From: Promethearchaeota archaeon
GTDB taxonomy: Archaea > Asgardarchaeota > Lokiarchaeia > Sigyniarchaeales > SOKP01
NCBI GenBank assembly: GCA_016930515.1
Contig: JAFGGO010000162.1
Location: 1-57,396, forward strand
Reading direction: 5' to 3'
Length of the DNA stretch: 57,396 bases
The first letter of the stretch is position 1, and the number at the start of each line of letters is the position of its first letter. Of the stretch, positions 35,804 through 44,844 are shown piece by piece. The notes under the pieces were generated by a model, which had not been told where the DNA came from, searched no databases, and saw only the letters and a program-made list of their open reading frames with translations. A program made the translations under genes and the position numbers.

Positions 35804-37177
35804 TTGTTCGACGATGAAAGTATCGATAAGATCGACGAAAGAATGGTTGAAAAACTCGTAGGAATCGAGCATTATCTGTCGTCTGACTATGAAGGCATAG
35901 GTGGAATATATAAAATCAGCCATAAAGACTTTATCGTAAAAGAAATCACATCTACAGGACACGTATTAGAAATAAGAGAGGATTCTGAAAGTCCACCTTT
36001 TTTGAAGGATTCAAAAGATAGATATACTACTTTTAACATTGTTAAAGTCAACCAAGATGCATTTCAAGCGTTTAAAGAACTAAGTTACGCATTAAAGATT
36101 CCCTTGGAGAATATTAGCTACGCTGGAATCAAGGATAAATGTGCAATTAGCGTTCAAGAAGCATCAATTCCTGGAAATCACATTGAGGCATTAAAAAAAA
36201 TCAAACTACGGGATATCTACATAAGAAACATTCATCCGACAAGAAAACCTATTAAAATTGGTGATCATCAAGGCAATAATTTTACAATCGTCATAAGAAA
36301 CATAGCAAAATCCGATCAATTAGAAAGAAATGTAAAGCAATTGATATCCTTTTTAGGGAAGAATGGTTTTCCAAATTATTATGGTTTGCAGAGATTCGGA
36401 AGCTTAAGACCAAATTCTCACAAGGTTGGGAGATTTCTGCTCCACGAAGATTACGAAAACGCATATAAAGAGTTCGTTACCTCCGTTTACAAAACAGAAA
36501 GCCTAAGTGCCCGACAAGCAAGAGAGAACTTATACTCCAACGGGGATCTTGAAAAAGCATTAGTAGAGTTTCCAAAAAGCCTCAAGTACGAGAGAAAGAT
36601 GATAAAGCACCTAATTAATAATCCTGGAGATTACAAGGGGGCTTTAAGAACCCTACCTCTTGGCCTTGAAACATTGCTAATTAGTGCCTTTCAATCATGG
36701 TTTTTCAATAAGATGATTTCAATTCGTGTTGAGAAAGGTGATTCCTTGCTTGAACCCATTAAGGGAGATGTTATTGGAATTTTGGACGATGTAAATGGTA
36801 ATCTTACCAAAATCACATATCTATTTGGTAACCGTTACGACAATTATTTAAAGCAAGCAATTGAACTAAATAGAGCAGTAATAGTTATGCCATTAATAGG
36901 ATATAACACGAATTTGGATGATTTTCCCGCCGTAAAAGATTTATTTTACGAAGTGATAGCGCGAGAAGGAATAGACAGGCGCATCTTTCAGGAAGAGACT
37001 TTAAAGAGCCACGATTTCAAAGGTTCGTTTAGGGCAATTACGTTAAAGCCAATCGGGTTAAATATCTTAGAGATAACCAACGACGACATGTTTCCAGACA
37101 AGAAGAAAATTAGGATCGAATTTTCCTTGAGTCGAGGGTGTTATGCGACCATGTTGCTCCGAGAGTTAATGAAGTGA
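35804..37177 (+). CDS. truD: tRNA pseudouridine(13) synthase TruD
   Basis: 457 residues. TruD motifs are seen: ISYAGIKDKCAISVQ with the catalytic Asp in Lys-Asp-Lys (usually AGTKDK; Thr is Ile here), NYYGLQRFGSLRPNSH, and a C-terminal SLSRGCYATMLLREL. The enzyme makes pseudouridine in tRNA. The TRUD insertion domain is present, fitting the usual archaeal length. It is probably co-transcribed with pth2. It starts at TTG 35804 with GGGAT upstream. Its end overlaps the convergent methyltransferase gene by 12 bases. Confidence 0.92.
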   Translation: MFDDESIDKIDERMVEKLVGIEHYLSSDYEGIGGIYKISHKDFIVKEITSTGHVLEIREDSESPPFLKDSKDRYTTFNIVKVNQDAFQAFKELSYALKIPLENISYAGIKDKCAISVQEASIPGNHIEALKKIKLRDIYIRNIHPTRKPIKIGDHQGNNFTIVIRNIAKSDQLERNVKQLISFLGKNGFPNYYGLQRFGSLRPNSHKVGRFLLHEDYENAYKEFVTSVYKTESLSARQARENLYSNGDLEKALVEFPKSLKYERKMIKHLINNPGDYKGALRTLPLGLETLLISAFQSWFFNKMISIRVEKGDSLLEPIKGDVIGILDDVNGNLTKITYLFGNRYDNYLKQAIELNRAVIVMPLIGYNTNLDDFPAVKDLFYEVIAREGIDRRIFQEETLKSHDFKGSFRAITLKPIGLNILEITNDDMFPDKKKIRIEFSLSRGCYATMLLRELMK

Positions 37178-38701
37178 TTGTTTTATTTTAATTACCAGTT
37201 CTTGACGAGTTTCGATACCGCAAATGTCCACGACATGGATTTTAATTAATTGAGATCCTGGTTTATCGTATGTTTGTGTTTTGGAAATCATCTTAAGCGT
37301 TCTTTTTTTTGGGGTTCGAAAAGAGACCCAATCCAAGCAAAACTCTTGTTGCTCATCATGATTAAAATCAACGCTCCAATAATCTATCCAATCAGAAAAT
37401 TTTCTAATATTATTTCGAATTTCTGGTAAAACCAAGTTTTCGTAAGGAACGATATAATCCTTTATTTCAACTCTTACTTTATTTTCATTCACATGACTTA
37501 TTAATACTAATCTTGGTCTTTCAATCGAATGAAGATCAATTTCGCATTTGTCCTTATCTAAGAATAGAAATTGTTCTATAAGGGATAAAAATTTAATATC
37601 ACTTGATAGTCTCATGATCTTGAAAGGATTCGCCCTTAATCCGTATGCATTCTTCCACTCAAAAATGTGGTTAGTATTGGATATATCCAAAAGCCTTTTC
37701 TTTACCATGTGAAGGGAATTCTGGGATAAATCGCACCCAATCCAACGTCTTTTTAATTTTTCAGCAACTGCAAGAGTCGTGCCCGATCCACAAAAAAAGT
37801 CTGCTACAAGATCGTTTTCGCTCGTTGATGCTAATATAATCCTCTTGAGAAGTCTTTCGGGTTTCTGAGTTGAAAAGCCTTGATATTCGAGGGTATTTGC
37901 CCTCACATACGGAATATCGGTCCATACATCTCTTGGAAAAACTCCCCTCTTTTTTAAATACACTTTTTGAGCCAATTTCTTCCCGTCGTGGCTCCCACCT
38001 CGGTAGTAAAATATGCCTTTTTCGTCCTTGTTTAGAGCGTTCTTGACGCGATCGGAATATTCCATGTAAATGTTTGGATCGTCGTTAAATTCGTAATTAG
38101 CTGATTTTGTATAATATAAGATGATATCAAAAGATCGAACATAGTACTTTTTAGTATGGGCCGAAGCTGCAGGATAGGCCCATATTATCTCGTTTCGGAA
38201 ATTACTTGCTCCAAATATCTCGTCCATCATCAATTTCACATAATGTCCTGCGTGCCAGTCCAAATGAATGTAAATACTTCCATCATCGGATAAAAGATCT
38301 TTTGCAAATAACAATCGTTCGTACATGAAACTAAGATACGATTCAAGACCGTTCTTCCACGAATCGTTGTAAGCCTGCTTTCGTACCCATTTATGGGACT
38401 TCTTGGATTCATCTCCATCCCCGATCTGAATCTTGTAATTGAATTCTCCCCCAGTAGCGAAGGGCGGATCAATATAAATCAGCTTTAATTTACGAGCAAA
38501 TTTTTTTAATATTACGGCCATTATAAGCTTATTGTCCCCCAATAGGAGTAGGTTATACCAAGACTCCTTGGTTTGTTTAAAAGCGGGTGGCTGAAGGGTT
38601 TCGATTAATTGAAGGCCCTCTTTTCCATAGTTATCCCCAAGTAAAGATTCATAAACTTTATGGGCTTCTTCTTTTCCATTCCAAGCTAAAAAACTTGCCA
38701 T
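37166..38701 (-). CDS. Orphan DNA adenine methyltransferase, type III Mod-like
   Basis: 511 residues. The catalytic motif is IDPPFATGGEF (a DPPY variant with Phe), and the S-adenosylmethionine site DFFCGSGTTLAVAEKLKRRW with GCDLS comes after it, the beta-class order of type III Mod and related N6-adenine enzymes. FMYERLLFAKDLLSDDG is also typical. A C-terminal part of about 180 residues (from about 330) is probably for target recognition. No restriction subunit is next to it, so it may be solitary and work in gene regulation or protection against other systems. Its stop overlaps truD by 12 bases. Confidence 0.88.
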   Translation of the reverse strand: MASFLAWNGKEEAHKVYESLLGDNYGKEGLQLIETLQPPAFKQTKESWYNLLLLGDNKLIMAVILKKFARKLKLIYIDPPFATGGEFNYKIQIGDGDESKKSHKWVRKQAYNDSWKNGLESYLSFMYERLLFAKDLLSDDGSIYIHLDWHAGHYVKLMMDEIFGASNFRNEIIWAYPAASAHTKKYYVRSFDIILYYTKSANYEFNDDPNIYMEYSDRVKNALNKDEKGIFYYRGGSHDGKKLAQKVYLKKRGVFPRDVWTDIPYVRANTLEYQGFSTQKPERLLKRIILASTSENDLVADFFCGSGTTLAVAEKLKRRWIGCDLSQNSLHMVKKRLLDISNTNHIFEWKNAYGLRANPFKIMRLSSDIKFLSLIEQFLFLDKDKCEIDLHSIERPRLVLISHVNENKVRVEIKDYIVPYENLVLPEIRNNIRKFSDWIDYWSVDFNHDEQQEFCLDWVSFRTPKKRTLKMISKTQTYDKPGSQLIKIHVVDICGIETRQELVIKIKQSLH

Positions 38702-38759
38702 TAATTAGATATTATTCGATATAAATATAAAATTGTTGTTAGGTCAATTCAGAAAAAAA

Positions 38760-40562
38760 TTAGTTGTGGGGATTTTCCTTTTTCTTTTCCAGTTGAAGCT
38801 TGGTCTCTGGAGTCAATTCAATACCCAAAACTTCTAATTGTTCATCGGTCGCTGGAGAAGGTGCGTCCCCCAAGGGTAAAACGGCCTTCTTTGTTTTTGG
38901 AAACGCAATGACCTCTCGAATGCCAGGTTCGTCGACCATAATCATGACCAAACGGTCCAAACCAATTGCCAAACCACCATGAGGAGGAGCACCATATTTT
39001 AGAGCTTCTATAAGGAACGAGAAGTTTTGCTCGGCAATTTCGGGGGGTATTTCGAGAGTTTTAAACACTCTTTCTTGAATCTCGGGTTTGTGAATACGGA
39101 TACTACCACCACCAATTTCGTATCCATTTAAAACGATATCGTAAGCGTTCGCAAGAGCATCCTCAGGATTGGTATCAAAAGTATCTAAGAATTCTGGTTT
39201 ACAAGAGGTAAACGGATGATGTACAGCCGTCCATCGCCTTTCTTCTTCGCTCCATTCGAATAGTGGAAAGTCAACAACCCAAAGAAAGTTAAATTTATCT
39301 TTTGGTACTAGGTTCATGTCGTTTCCCAACTTAATCCTTAGTTCACCCAATCCCCTGTACACATTAGAGCTTTTTCCACCAGCTAAGATCACTAAATCGC
39401 CGTCTTTGGCCTTTAAGCGCTTGAATATATTTTTTATCACGTCATCGCTGAGAAACTTCGTCAGTGGGCTGACAAATTCACCATTGATCAATTTAATATT
39501 AGCCAATTCCTTTGTCTTAAACTTTTGAACATAAGATCGCCACTTGTTAAACACCTTGTTAGAGATGTCTGCATTCTTTTCAATTTTTATTGCACTAATG
39601 ATTCCGTGTTTTTGTTCGAACACTTCCTTAAAAATTGAAACATCCTTGGGAATAAGATCGGTAATACCAACGAGTTCCAATCCAAAGCGCGTGTCAGGCT
39701 TGTCCACGCCAAAGCGGGACATTGCTTCTTTATATGACATCCGTGGAAATGGGGTCTTGATGTTCTTGTTCAGGATGACTTTAAATAAATGCTTGATCAA
39801 TCCCTCCACGACTGAAATCACATCGTCTTGGTTTACGAACGACATTTCTAGGTCAATTTGCGTGAATTCAGGCTGTCTTTCTGGCCGCAAATCCTCGTCT
39901 CGAAGGCATCGAGCGATCTGGTAATATTTTTCGAAACCAGATATCATTAACATTTGTTTAAACAATTGAGGAGATTGGGGTAATGCGTAAAATTTTCCCT
40001 GGTGCACCCTACTTGGAACGAGATAATCTCGGGCACCTTCAGGCGTACTTTTCGTCAATAAAGGTGTCTCGATTTCGAAGAATCCTAAATTATCAAAATA
40101 TTTCCTCGTTTCGGAGGTTATCTTTGCTCTCGTTTTAATGTTTTCCTGCAACTTGGGATGTCTTAAATCTATATAGCGATATTGCAATCTTACTTTATGT
40201 TTGGCCTTATCCTTATCTTTAAAGTGATACGGAAGGGGTTCTGCCGTGTTTAAAATTTCGAGCGTCTCAATTTCGACTTCTATATCGCCCGTTGCAAGAT
40301 CCTTGTTCTCCGTTCCCTCGGGACGATTTCTCACGAATCCACCAACCTCAATCACTGACTCGCGATTGAGCGCCTTGATCTTCTCGTTAAGTTCTTCGTT
40401 TATTTCGTCTCTCTTGGTAACAACTTGAGTGATGCCCTCCCAATCTCTTAAATCAATGAAATAAGTCGTCTTATGTTCCCTGATTGCGTGACACCACCCC
40501 GCCACGGTTACTTTTTTGCCCACATCGGATTTCCTTAACGCTCCACACGAAATTTGTTTCAT
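38760..40562 (-). CDS. aspS: Aspartyl-tRNA synthetase, bacterial type
   Basis: 600 residues, about 170 more than archaeal AspRS. The N-terminal anticodon-binding OB fold (SDVGKKVTVAGWCHAIREHK) is followed by the class II core with the bacterial FEIETPLLTKSTPEGARDYL and RQPEFTQIDLEMSF. About residues 290-405 form the GAD-type insert found in bacterial enzymes, and the C-terminal extension with FPKTKKAVLPLGDAPS is bacterial too. Motif 3 is GLAIGLDRLVMI. It charges tRNA-Asp (and perhaps tRNA-Asn if non-discriminating). A bacterial enzyme here points to gene transfer with replacement. No archaeal aspS is seen in the window. Confidence 0.92.
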   Translation of the reverse strand: MKQISCGALRKSDVGKKVTVAGWCHAIREHKTTYFIDLRDWEGITQVVTKRDEINEELNEKIKALNRESVIEVGGFVRNRPEGTENKDLATGDIEVEIETLEILNTAEPLPYHFKDKDKAKHKVRLQYRYIDLRHPKLQENIKTRAKITSETRKYFDNLGFFEIETPLLTKSTPEGARDYLVPSRVHQGKFYALPQSPQLFKQMLMISGFEKYYQIARCLRDEDLRPERQPEFTQIDLEMSFVNQDDVISVVEGLIKHLFKVILNKNIKTPFPRMSYKEAMSRFGVDKPDTRFGLELVGITDLIPKDVSIFKEVFEQKHGIISAIKIEKNADISNKVFNKWRSYVQKFKTKELANIKLINGEFVSPLTKFLSDDVIKNIFKRLKAKDGDLVILAGGKSSNVYRGLGELRIKLGNDMNLVPKDKFNFLWVVDFPLFEWSEEERRWTAVHHPFTSCKPEFLDTFDTNPEDALANAYDIVLNGYEIGGGSIRIHKPEIQERVFKTLEIPPEIAEQNFSFLIEALKYGAPPHGGLAIGLDRLVMIMVDEPGIREVIAFPKTKKAVLPLGDAPSPATDEQLEVLGIELTPETKLQLEKKKENPHN

Positions 40563-40720
40563 TTACGACACGCTTCTGTTATTGATTAGTTCTATTACAA
40601 TCTTTTAATTTTCTAAATGCTAAAGTGGTGTTTAGTAAAAATAATTTTCGATTCAACCTTTAAAAACAAAGGCACATAACATATTATAAAAGAGACTATT
40701 TTTTCGATTTTGATCGTATC

Positions 40721-41647
40721 ATGACGGAAGATTTCAAGATTATATTGGAGTCCTATATTAAAGCGGGAAAAGCGGTTGTTGCCGCTAAAAAGTTGGCTAA
40801 AAAACTCGTTGAGCCAGGTGCCAAGTTCTTGAATATCGCAGAGGAATGTGAAAGCGAAATTCTAAAGAACGGCACGGAACTAGCGTTTCCAATTAACATG
40901 TCCCTAAACGAACACGCCGCTCACTATAGCCCGACTATCGGGGATCAAACAATCGTGCCCGAAAAAGGACTACTTAAAATTGATTTAGGTGCACATTACA
41001 ACGGTTATATCGCAGATTCTGCGTTTACAATAAATCTAGACGAAGATCCAGCCCTTCAGAACTATATTGACGCTGCCAACGAGGGACTTGAAGCAGCTAT
41101 CGAAAGATTCACGCCAGGCACGCTCTTATACGAGTTAGGGGAGGCTATAGAAGATAAGATTTTAAAAAGAGGTTTAAAACCCATCACGAACTTAGGAGGA
41201 CATCAACTCAAGCAATACGACTTGCATGCCGGGCCTTTCATTCCAAACCACAAGGACACACACCACGATAAAATGTTAGAACCAGGAGACGCTTACGCGT
41301 GCGAACCATTTTCGACATCTGGAGCGGGTTTGGTCGTGAACGGGAAGCATTCTTATATTTATAGACTCGATAAAAAAGTAAAAAAAAACATGAGCTACGA
41401 AGACAAAAATTACATGAGCAAGATAGAGAAAATCTGCGGGAGACTCCCGTTTTCTCCCAGGATCTTGGCAAGCACGGACACAATTCCAAGGGCAAAAATA
41501 GATCGAGTAATTAATAATTTCGTCAGGAAACAAGTTCTCGCTCATTACCCTATTTTAATCGAGCGAACAGGTGCCTTGGTGGCACAACAAGAGCACACTA
41601 TCGTGTTGGACATGAATGGTAATACAATTGTCACCACCAGGGAATGA
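40721..41647 (+). CDS. map: Methionine aminopeptidase, type 2
   Basis: 308 residues, the archaeal type-2 length. Metal ligands can be placed: LKIDLGAHYNGYIADSAFTI (two Asp), GHQLKQYDLHAG (His), YACEPFSTSG (Glu) and AQQEHTIVL (Glu). The helical insert of type 2 enzymes is present between the His and second Glu (about 210-260). It removes the first Met of new proteins. The start ATG 40721 fits. A nucleotidyltransferase gene follows on the same strand, about 40 bases on. Confidence 0.92.
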   Translation: MTEDFKIILESYIKAGKAVVAAKKLAKKLVEPGAKFLNIAEECESEILKNGTELAFPINMSLNEHAAHYSPTIGDQTIVPEKGLLKIDLGAHYNGYIADSAFTINLDEDPALQNYIDAANEGLEAAIERFTPGTLLYELGEAIEDKILKRGLKPITNLGGHQLKQYDLHAGPFIPNHKDTHHDKMLEPGDAYACEPFSTSGAGLVVNGKHSYIYRLDKKVKKNMSYEDKNYMSKIEKICGRLPFSPRILASTDTIPRAKIDRVINNFVRKQVLAHYPILIERTGALVAQQEHTIVLDMNGNTIVTTRE

Positions 41648-41688
41648 AAATTAACCGCTGGTGATTTGATAGAAAGAAGCGATAATAA

Positions 41689-42528
41689 ATGGAAGAAAAA
41701 GACTTGTCTCAAGATAATTTCTTAGCTATCGTGCTCTGTGCAGGTCTTGGTTCGAGAATGGGCGAACTTGCCAATATCTGCCCTAAACCCCTATTAAAAC
41801 CTGAATCATTAAATGGAAAATCTATATTGCAGGTATCGATAGAGAACCTCTCAAAATTCGATTTTAAGGAAATATTCGTTGTTATAGGCCATCTAAAAGA
41901 ACAGATAACGAATTTCGTTAAAGAATTAAGTTTGAAAGTTAATATAGTCGATTCCAAAGAAGAATATAAAAAGGGACCATTAGATTCGCTTCTTTCAGCA
42001 CTAAAATCGTGTAAAATAAGCGAATATCGTAAAGAAAAAGAAAAAAAAAAACACATTCTTGTTCTTCCAGGCGATACTATATTTGACGAGGCTTTAATTA
42101 ACGCAATAATATCCAAGTTACAACGGACAAGCACGAATTCAAAAGAAAAACCAACTCTTTTTTTTAGAGAAATTACGACTAATTATTTGCGTGAGAGCCT
42201 TAAATGTCACAAACTTCCGTTTTTATTTTCAACGATCTCGTTTAAAAAAGACCAAGATATAATCTTTGTGGATACCATCAAGCAATTGTCGCTTGAAAGC
42301 TTAAATAAATCCGAATCGCAAGTTCAACAGGTGATACCCATTTTTGCGTTTCCCATATCGTTTATAGAGAGAATTTTGGCATTAGAACCTAAATTAAAGG
42401 AACGAACATTAGTTGCATTAATCAACCACTCTTTATCGAATGGCGAAGAGATCTTGGGTTTAAAGCTCGATCCTAATCTCCACTTTTACGATATTGACGA
42501 GAAAGGAGATTTGAACGCAATTCATTGA
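41689..42528 (+). CDS. Nucleotidyltransferase family protein
   Basis: 279 residues. It begins LAIVLCAGLGSRMGELA with KPLLKPESL and has VLPGDTIFD as the metal-site strand, like MobA/GlmU/mannose-1-phosphate guanylyltransferase relatives. It lacks a C-terminal beta-helix or acyltransferase part. Donor nucleotide and sugar are unknown. It follows map on the same strand, possibly by chance. The second half is more divergent (Leu/Lys-rich), so the activity is less certain than for the 7824 gene. Confidence 0.7.
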   Translation: MEEKDLSQDNFLAIVLCAGLGSRMGELANICPKPLLKPESLNGKSILQVSIENLSKFDFKEIFVVIGHLKEQITNFVKELSLKVNIVDSKEEYKKGPLDSLLSALKSCKISEYRKEKEKKKHILVLPGDTIFDEALINAIISKLQRTSTNSKEKPTLFFREITTNYLRESLKCHKLPFLFSTISFKKDQDIIFVDTIKQLSLESLNKSESQVQQVIPIFAFPISFIERILALEPKLKERTLVALINHSLSNGEEILGLKLDPNLHFYDIDEKGDLNAIH

Positions 42529-43049
42529 TTTACAAATCCGAACAATGTTTTATTTCATATCACATTTTTCAAAAAAAGAAAAAAAGAGGACAATAGTAAT
42601 TCAATGATGTGCTGAATTACTATCTTTAACGCTAAAATTCACCTGTCATACTGGTGAGTTCCAACCGCAAGAGCTTGTTTCAAGACCTCAACACGCGTAC
42701 ATTAAACCACTTAACCGTGTCAATGTTTATCGAGCCGTGGTCGGATCAGGTTGTCACTGCTTCAAGTATCAGAGAACTTCGGCGCGATGACGAAATAAGG
42801 TCTTTTATCGTACGATAAAAGGGCTGATGGAAGTAAAAATGAATTTAGAGACTGATAATCCAAAAAAATATCAAATACTGGTTATTCCTTAACGGATATT
42901 AAAATTGTATTTATGGTTTTAACCAATGCATTACTTTTTACTATTGTCCACTATACTAATCGTAATTCTCCTATATAAATCTTCGGTTGATAGTTTATTA
43001 CTGATTTCTTTCACGAGATAGGATTAGACAAAAGTGTGAATTAGAACTA
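42529..43049. other. Intergenic with an unexplained GC-richer block
   Basis: The outer parts are AT-rich, but about 42630-42800 is clearly richer in G and C and holds ACCTG...CTGGTGAG pairing near 42641-42658. No frame stays open: the minus strand reads CVEVLKQALAVGTHQYDR-like peptides broken by stops. It could be a structured RNA or the end of a mobile element. No tRNA or RNase P signature was found. A perfect palindrome lies at 42802-42821. Confidence 0.4.
42802..42821. repeat. Perfect 20-bp palindrome
   Basis: CTTTTATCGTACGATAAAAG is a perfect inverted repeat without spacer. It ends the GC-richer block at 42630-42800 and could be a protein-binding site or part of a terminator hairpin. It is not followed by a long T-run on the plus strand. 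Confidence 0.7.
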
Positions 43050-43886
43050 TTACTTGACGAAATCTGAATAACGAGGTTTTACCAACAAGCCCGCAAATAC
43101 TACTAGAAAAATCGACAAATCCACGATTTCGCTAAAGACAATATAGGTTGCCGTGAGTCCAAGCAGTGTCTGGGCCACTGGGCGTAATATTTGGGACATT
43201 AGATACAATAAAAAAGAAACGCAGAGCAAGAGGGAATGAACTTGGGTCAGAAGCTTGTTCCTGTAAGTAAAGGCAAATATTAAAGCTATCATGAGAATGG
43301 AAGGAATCACGATCAAGGGCAGGATGTAGCGAGACGAGTGCACATCCAAAAAAAATACGACCACAAGAAGCTCAAGGGTAACGACTAGACCAAGGATAAC
43401 GGCTTTTACTTTATTACGGCTCCTTTTTGATTCGAGCTTGACCTTAGTTTTATAGGATGTAATAGCGTATAAGATAACTTCGAGACTTAACACGTATAGC
43501 GGAACGAGATCAAGAACGGCAACAATGTAACGAAGCTTGTATACGAGATCAAACGCGCTAGTAGTTGCCGTGAAAAAGATGAGATTATAAAGCAAGTCGA
43601 GCGACTTTCCAAACACGAGAATTGCGAAAAATATTCCAAATAAGAACGGAATGTCGTCGTAAAATTGCTTTTCGGCTTTAAACCACCGCCTGAACATTGT
43701 CAAAGCCATGAAAGCCAACACGAGCATCCGGAGAGTGATGATGAGAACCACGAAAAAGCCGCCCTCTATGGTTTGATACGCATAGATGATAGCTTGAGCA
43801 TTAATTAAATATAAAATTAATACGCCAAAACATCCAAATATACTGGTAACAGCAATGCTGACCTTTTTGACAACAACCGAGTTCAT
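43050..43886 (-). CDS. Seven-TM membrane protein, unknown function
   Basis: 278 residues with about seven hydrophobic helices and short charged loops (ERRxFKAEK-like loop after helix 2, KTKVKLESKRSRNK loop after helix 5). No catalytic or transport motif is recognised. Its general design is like the membrane half of the 18235 protein, but it has no longin domain; the C-terminus ends after KPRYSDFVK. Start ATG 43886. It stands alone. Confidence 0.6.
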   Translation of the reverse strand: MNSVVVKKVSIAVTSIFGCFGVLILYLINAQAIIYAYQTIEGGFFVVLIITLRMLVLAFMALTMFRRWFKAEKQFYDDIPFLFGIFFAILVFGKSLDLLYNLIFFTATTSAFDLVYKLRYIVAVLDLVPLYVLSLEVILYAITSYKTKVKLESKRSRNKVKAVILGLVVTLELLVVVFFLDVHSSRYILPLIVIPSILMIALIFAFTYRNKLLTQVHSLLLCVSFLLYLMSQILRPVAQTLLGLTATYIVFSEIVDLSIFLVVFAGLLVKPRYSDFVK

Positions 43887-44018
43887 ATTTGATAATTTTA
43901 TTTCATTATTTTAAAGGGCACTAATATATCTGCATTAAAATCTAAAGCACCCTCTTGCAGAAAAACATAATAAACACATCTTTATTAATTAGGATCAAAA
44001 AATTCAACTTCTATACCA

Positions 44019-44567
44019 ATGGGTTTTATAAAACATATCCAGATACTCATAATTACCATAATTAATTTGATGAAAATCGTAATTGGGAAAAAATTACACT
44101 CTAGCTTTATAGGAAGCATTATAGAAATAATTGGAGGGTGCCTCCCTATTGCCGCTAGAATGACATTAGTTACCATCGGACCACTACCCATACATGCTCG
44201 GTTGTTAGTTTGGGGATTTGGGTATTTAAGTATTAGCGCAGGATCAACTTCGGTTTCGATTAATATCTTTGACGCCTCTTCTGTACGATTCATTCTCTTA
44301 GGATTTGTTTCCAGCGTTTTAATAATCGCATGTACTATACTAGGGAAAAAAGAGAAAATCAGTTCCAAGGTTCTTGGAATCTTAATGCTCCTTTTTGGCG
44401 TTCTGATCATGCTCGCTCCGATCCAGTTCTAAGCGTTCAATCCCGAATTCTTTAGTAGTGGATATGGATTTGACGCGTTAACCCTTAGCATTGGAGCTTT
44501 TGTGATGATTATTGGCGGAGCATTAGGTGTCATTGCGGGCGCAATCATAGTTGCTAAAAAGAAATGA
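44019..44567 (+). pseudogene. Small membrane protein interrupted by an in-frame TAA
   Basis: The frame from ATG 44019 codes for three or four hydrophobic helices and stops at TAA 44430-44432. The same frame stays open after it to TGA 44565 and encodes a plausible continuation: FNPEFFSSGYGFDALT, then a hydrophobic helix rich in Gly/Ile and a KKK end, just what would follow as the last TM helix and stop-transfer tail. So a single TAA splits a ~180-residue membrane protein. It may be a fresh null mutation, a sequence error or readthrough. Confidence 0.6.
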
Positions 44568-44844
44568 ACATGATTGTATTTTCTTGCGAAAAATCATTTA
44601 AATCTGTTTTTTGTTCATCGTTTAAAATTCAAACAAAAACTTTATAGAATTAAATTAACCAATTTGATTACATTCTTGAGTCCTTGATAGAAATGGTTTT
44701 TTTGCTAACACCATCAGCACTCTAACTATATTGGATTTTTTAGAAAATATTTCACTTTTCTGCCAAATGATTTTTTATTATACCTAAAATTCGATTAACC
44801 CAATAAATCAATATTGCTTATAAATGACTTTTAGGTAAAAAAAG

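Noticed and set aside
42640..42790. tRNA, RNase P RNA, SRP RNA or C/D-box RNA gene
   Set aside because: The TTCCA in the loop-like GAGTTCCAACC does not fit the tRNA T-loop; no GAGGAAAGTC-type RNase P signature, SRP helix 8 motif or properly spaced C and D boxes could be placed.
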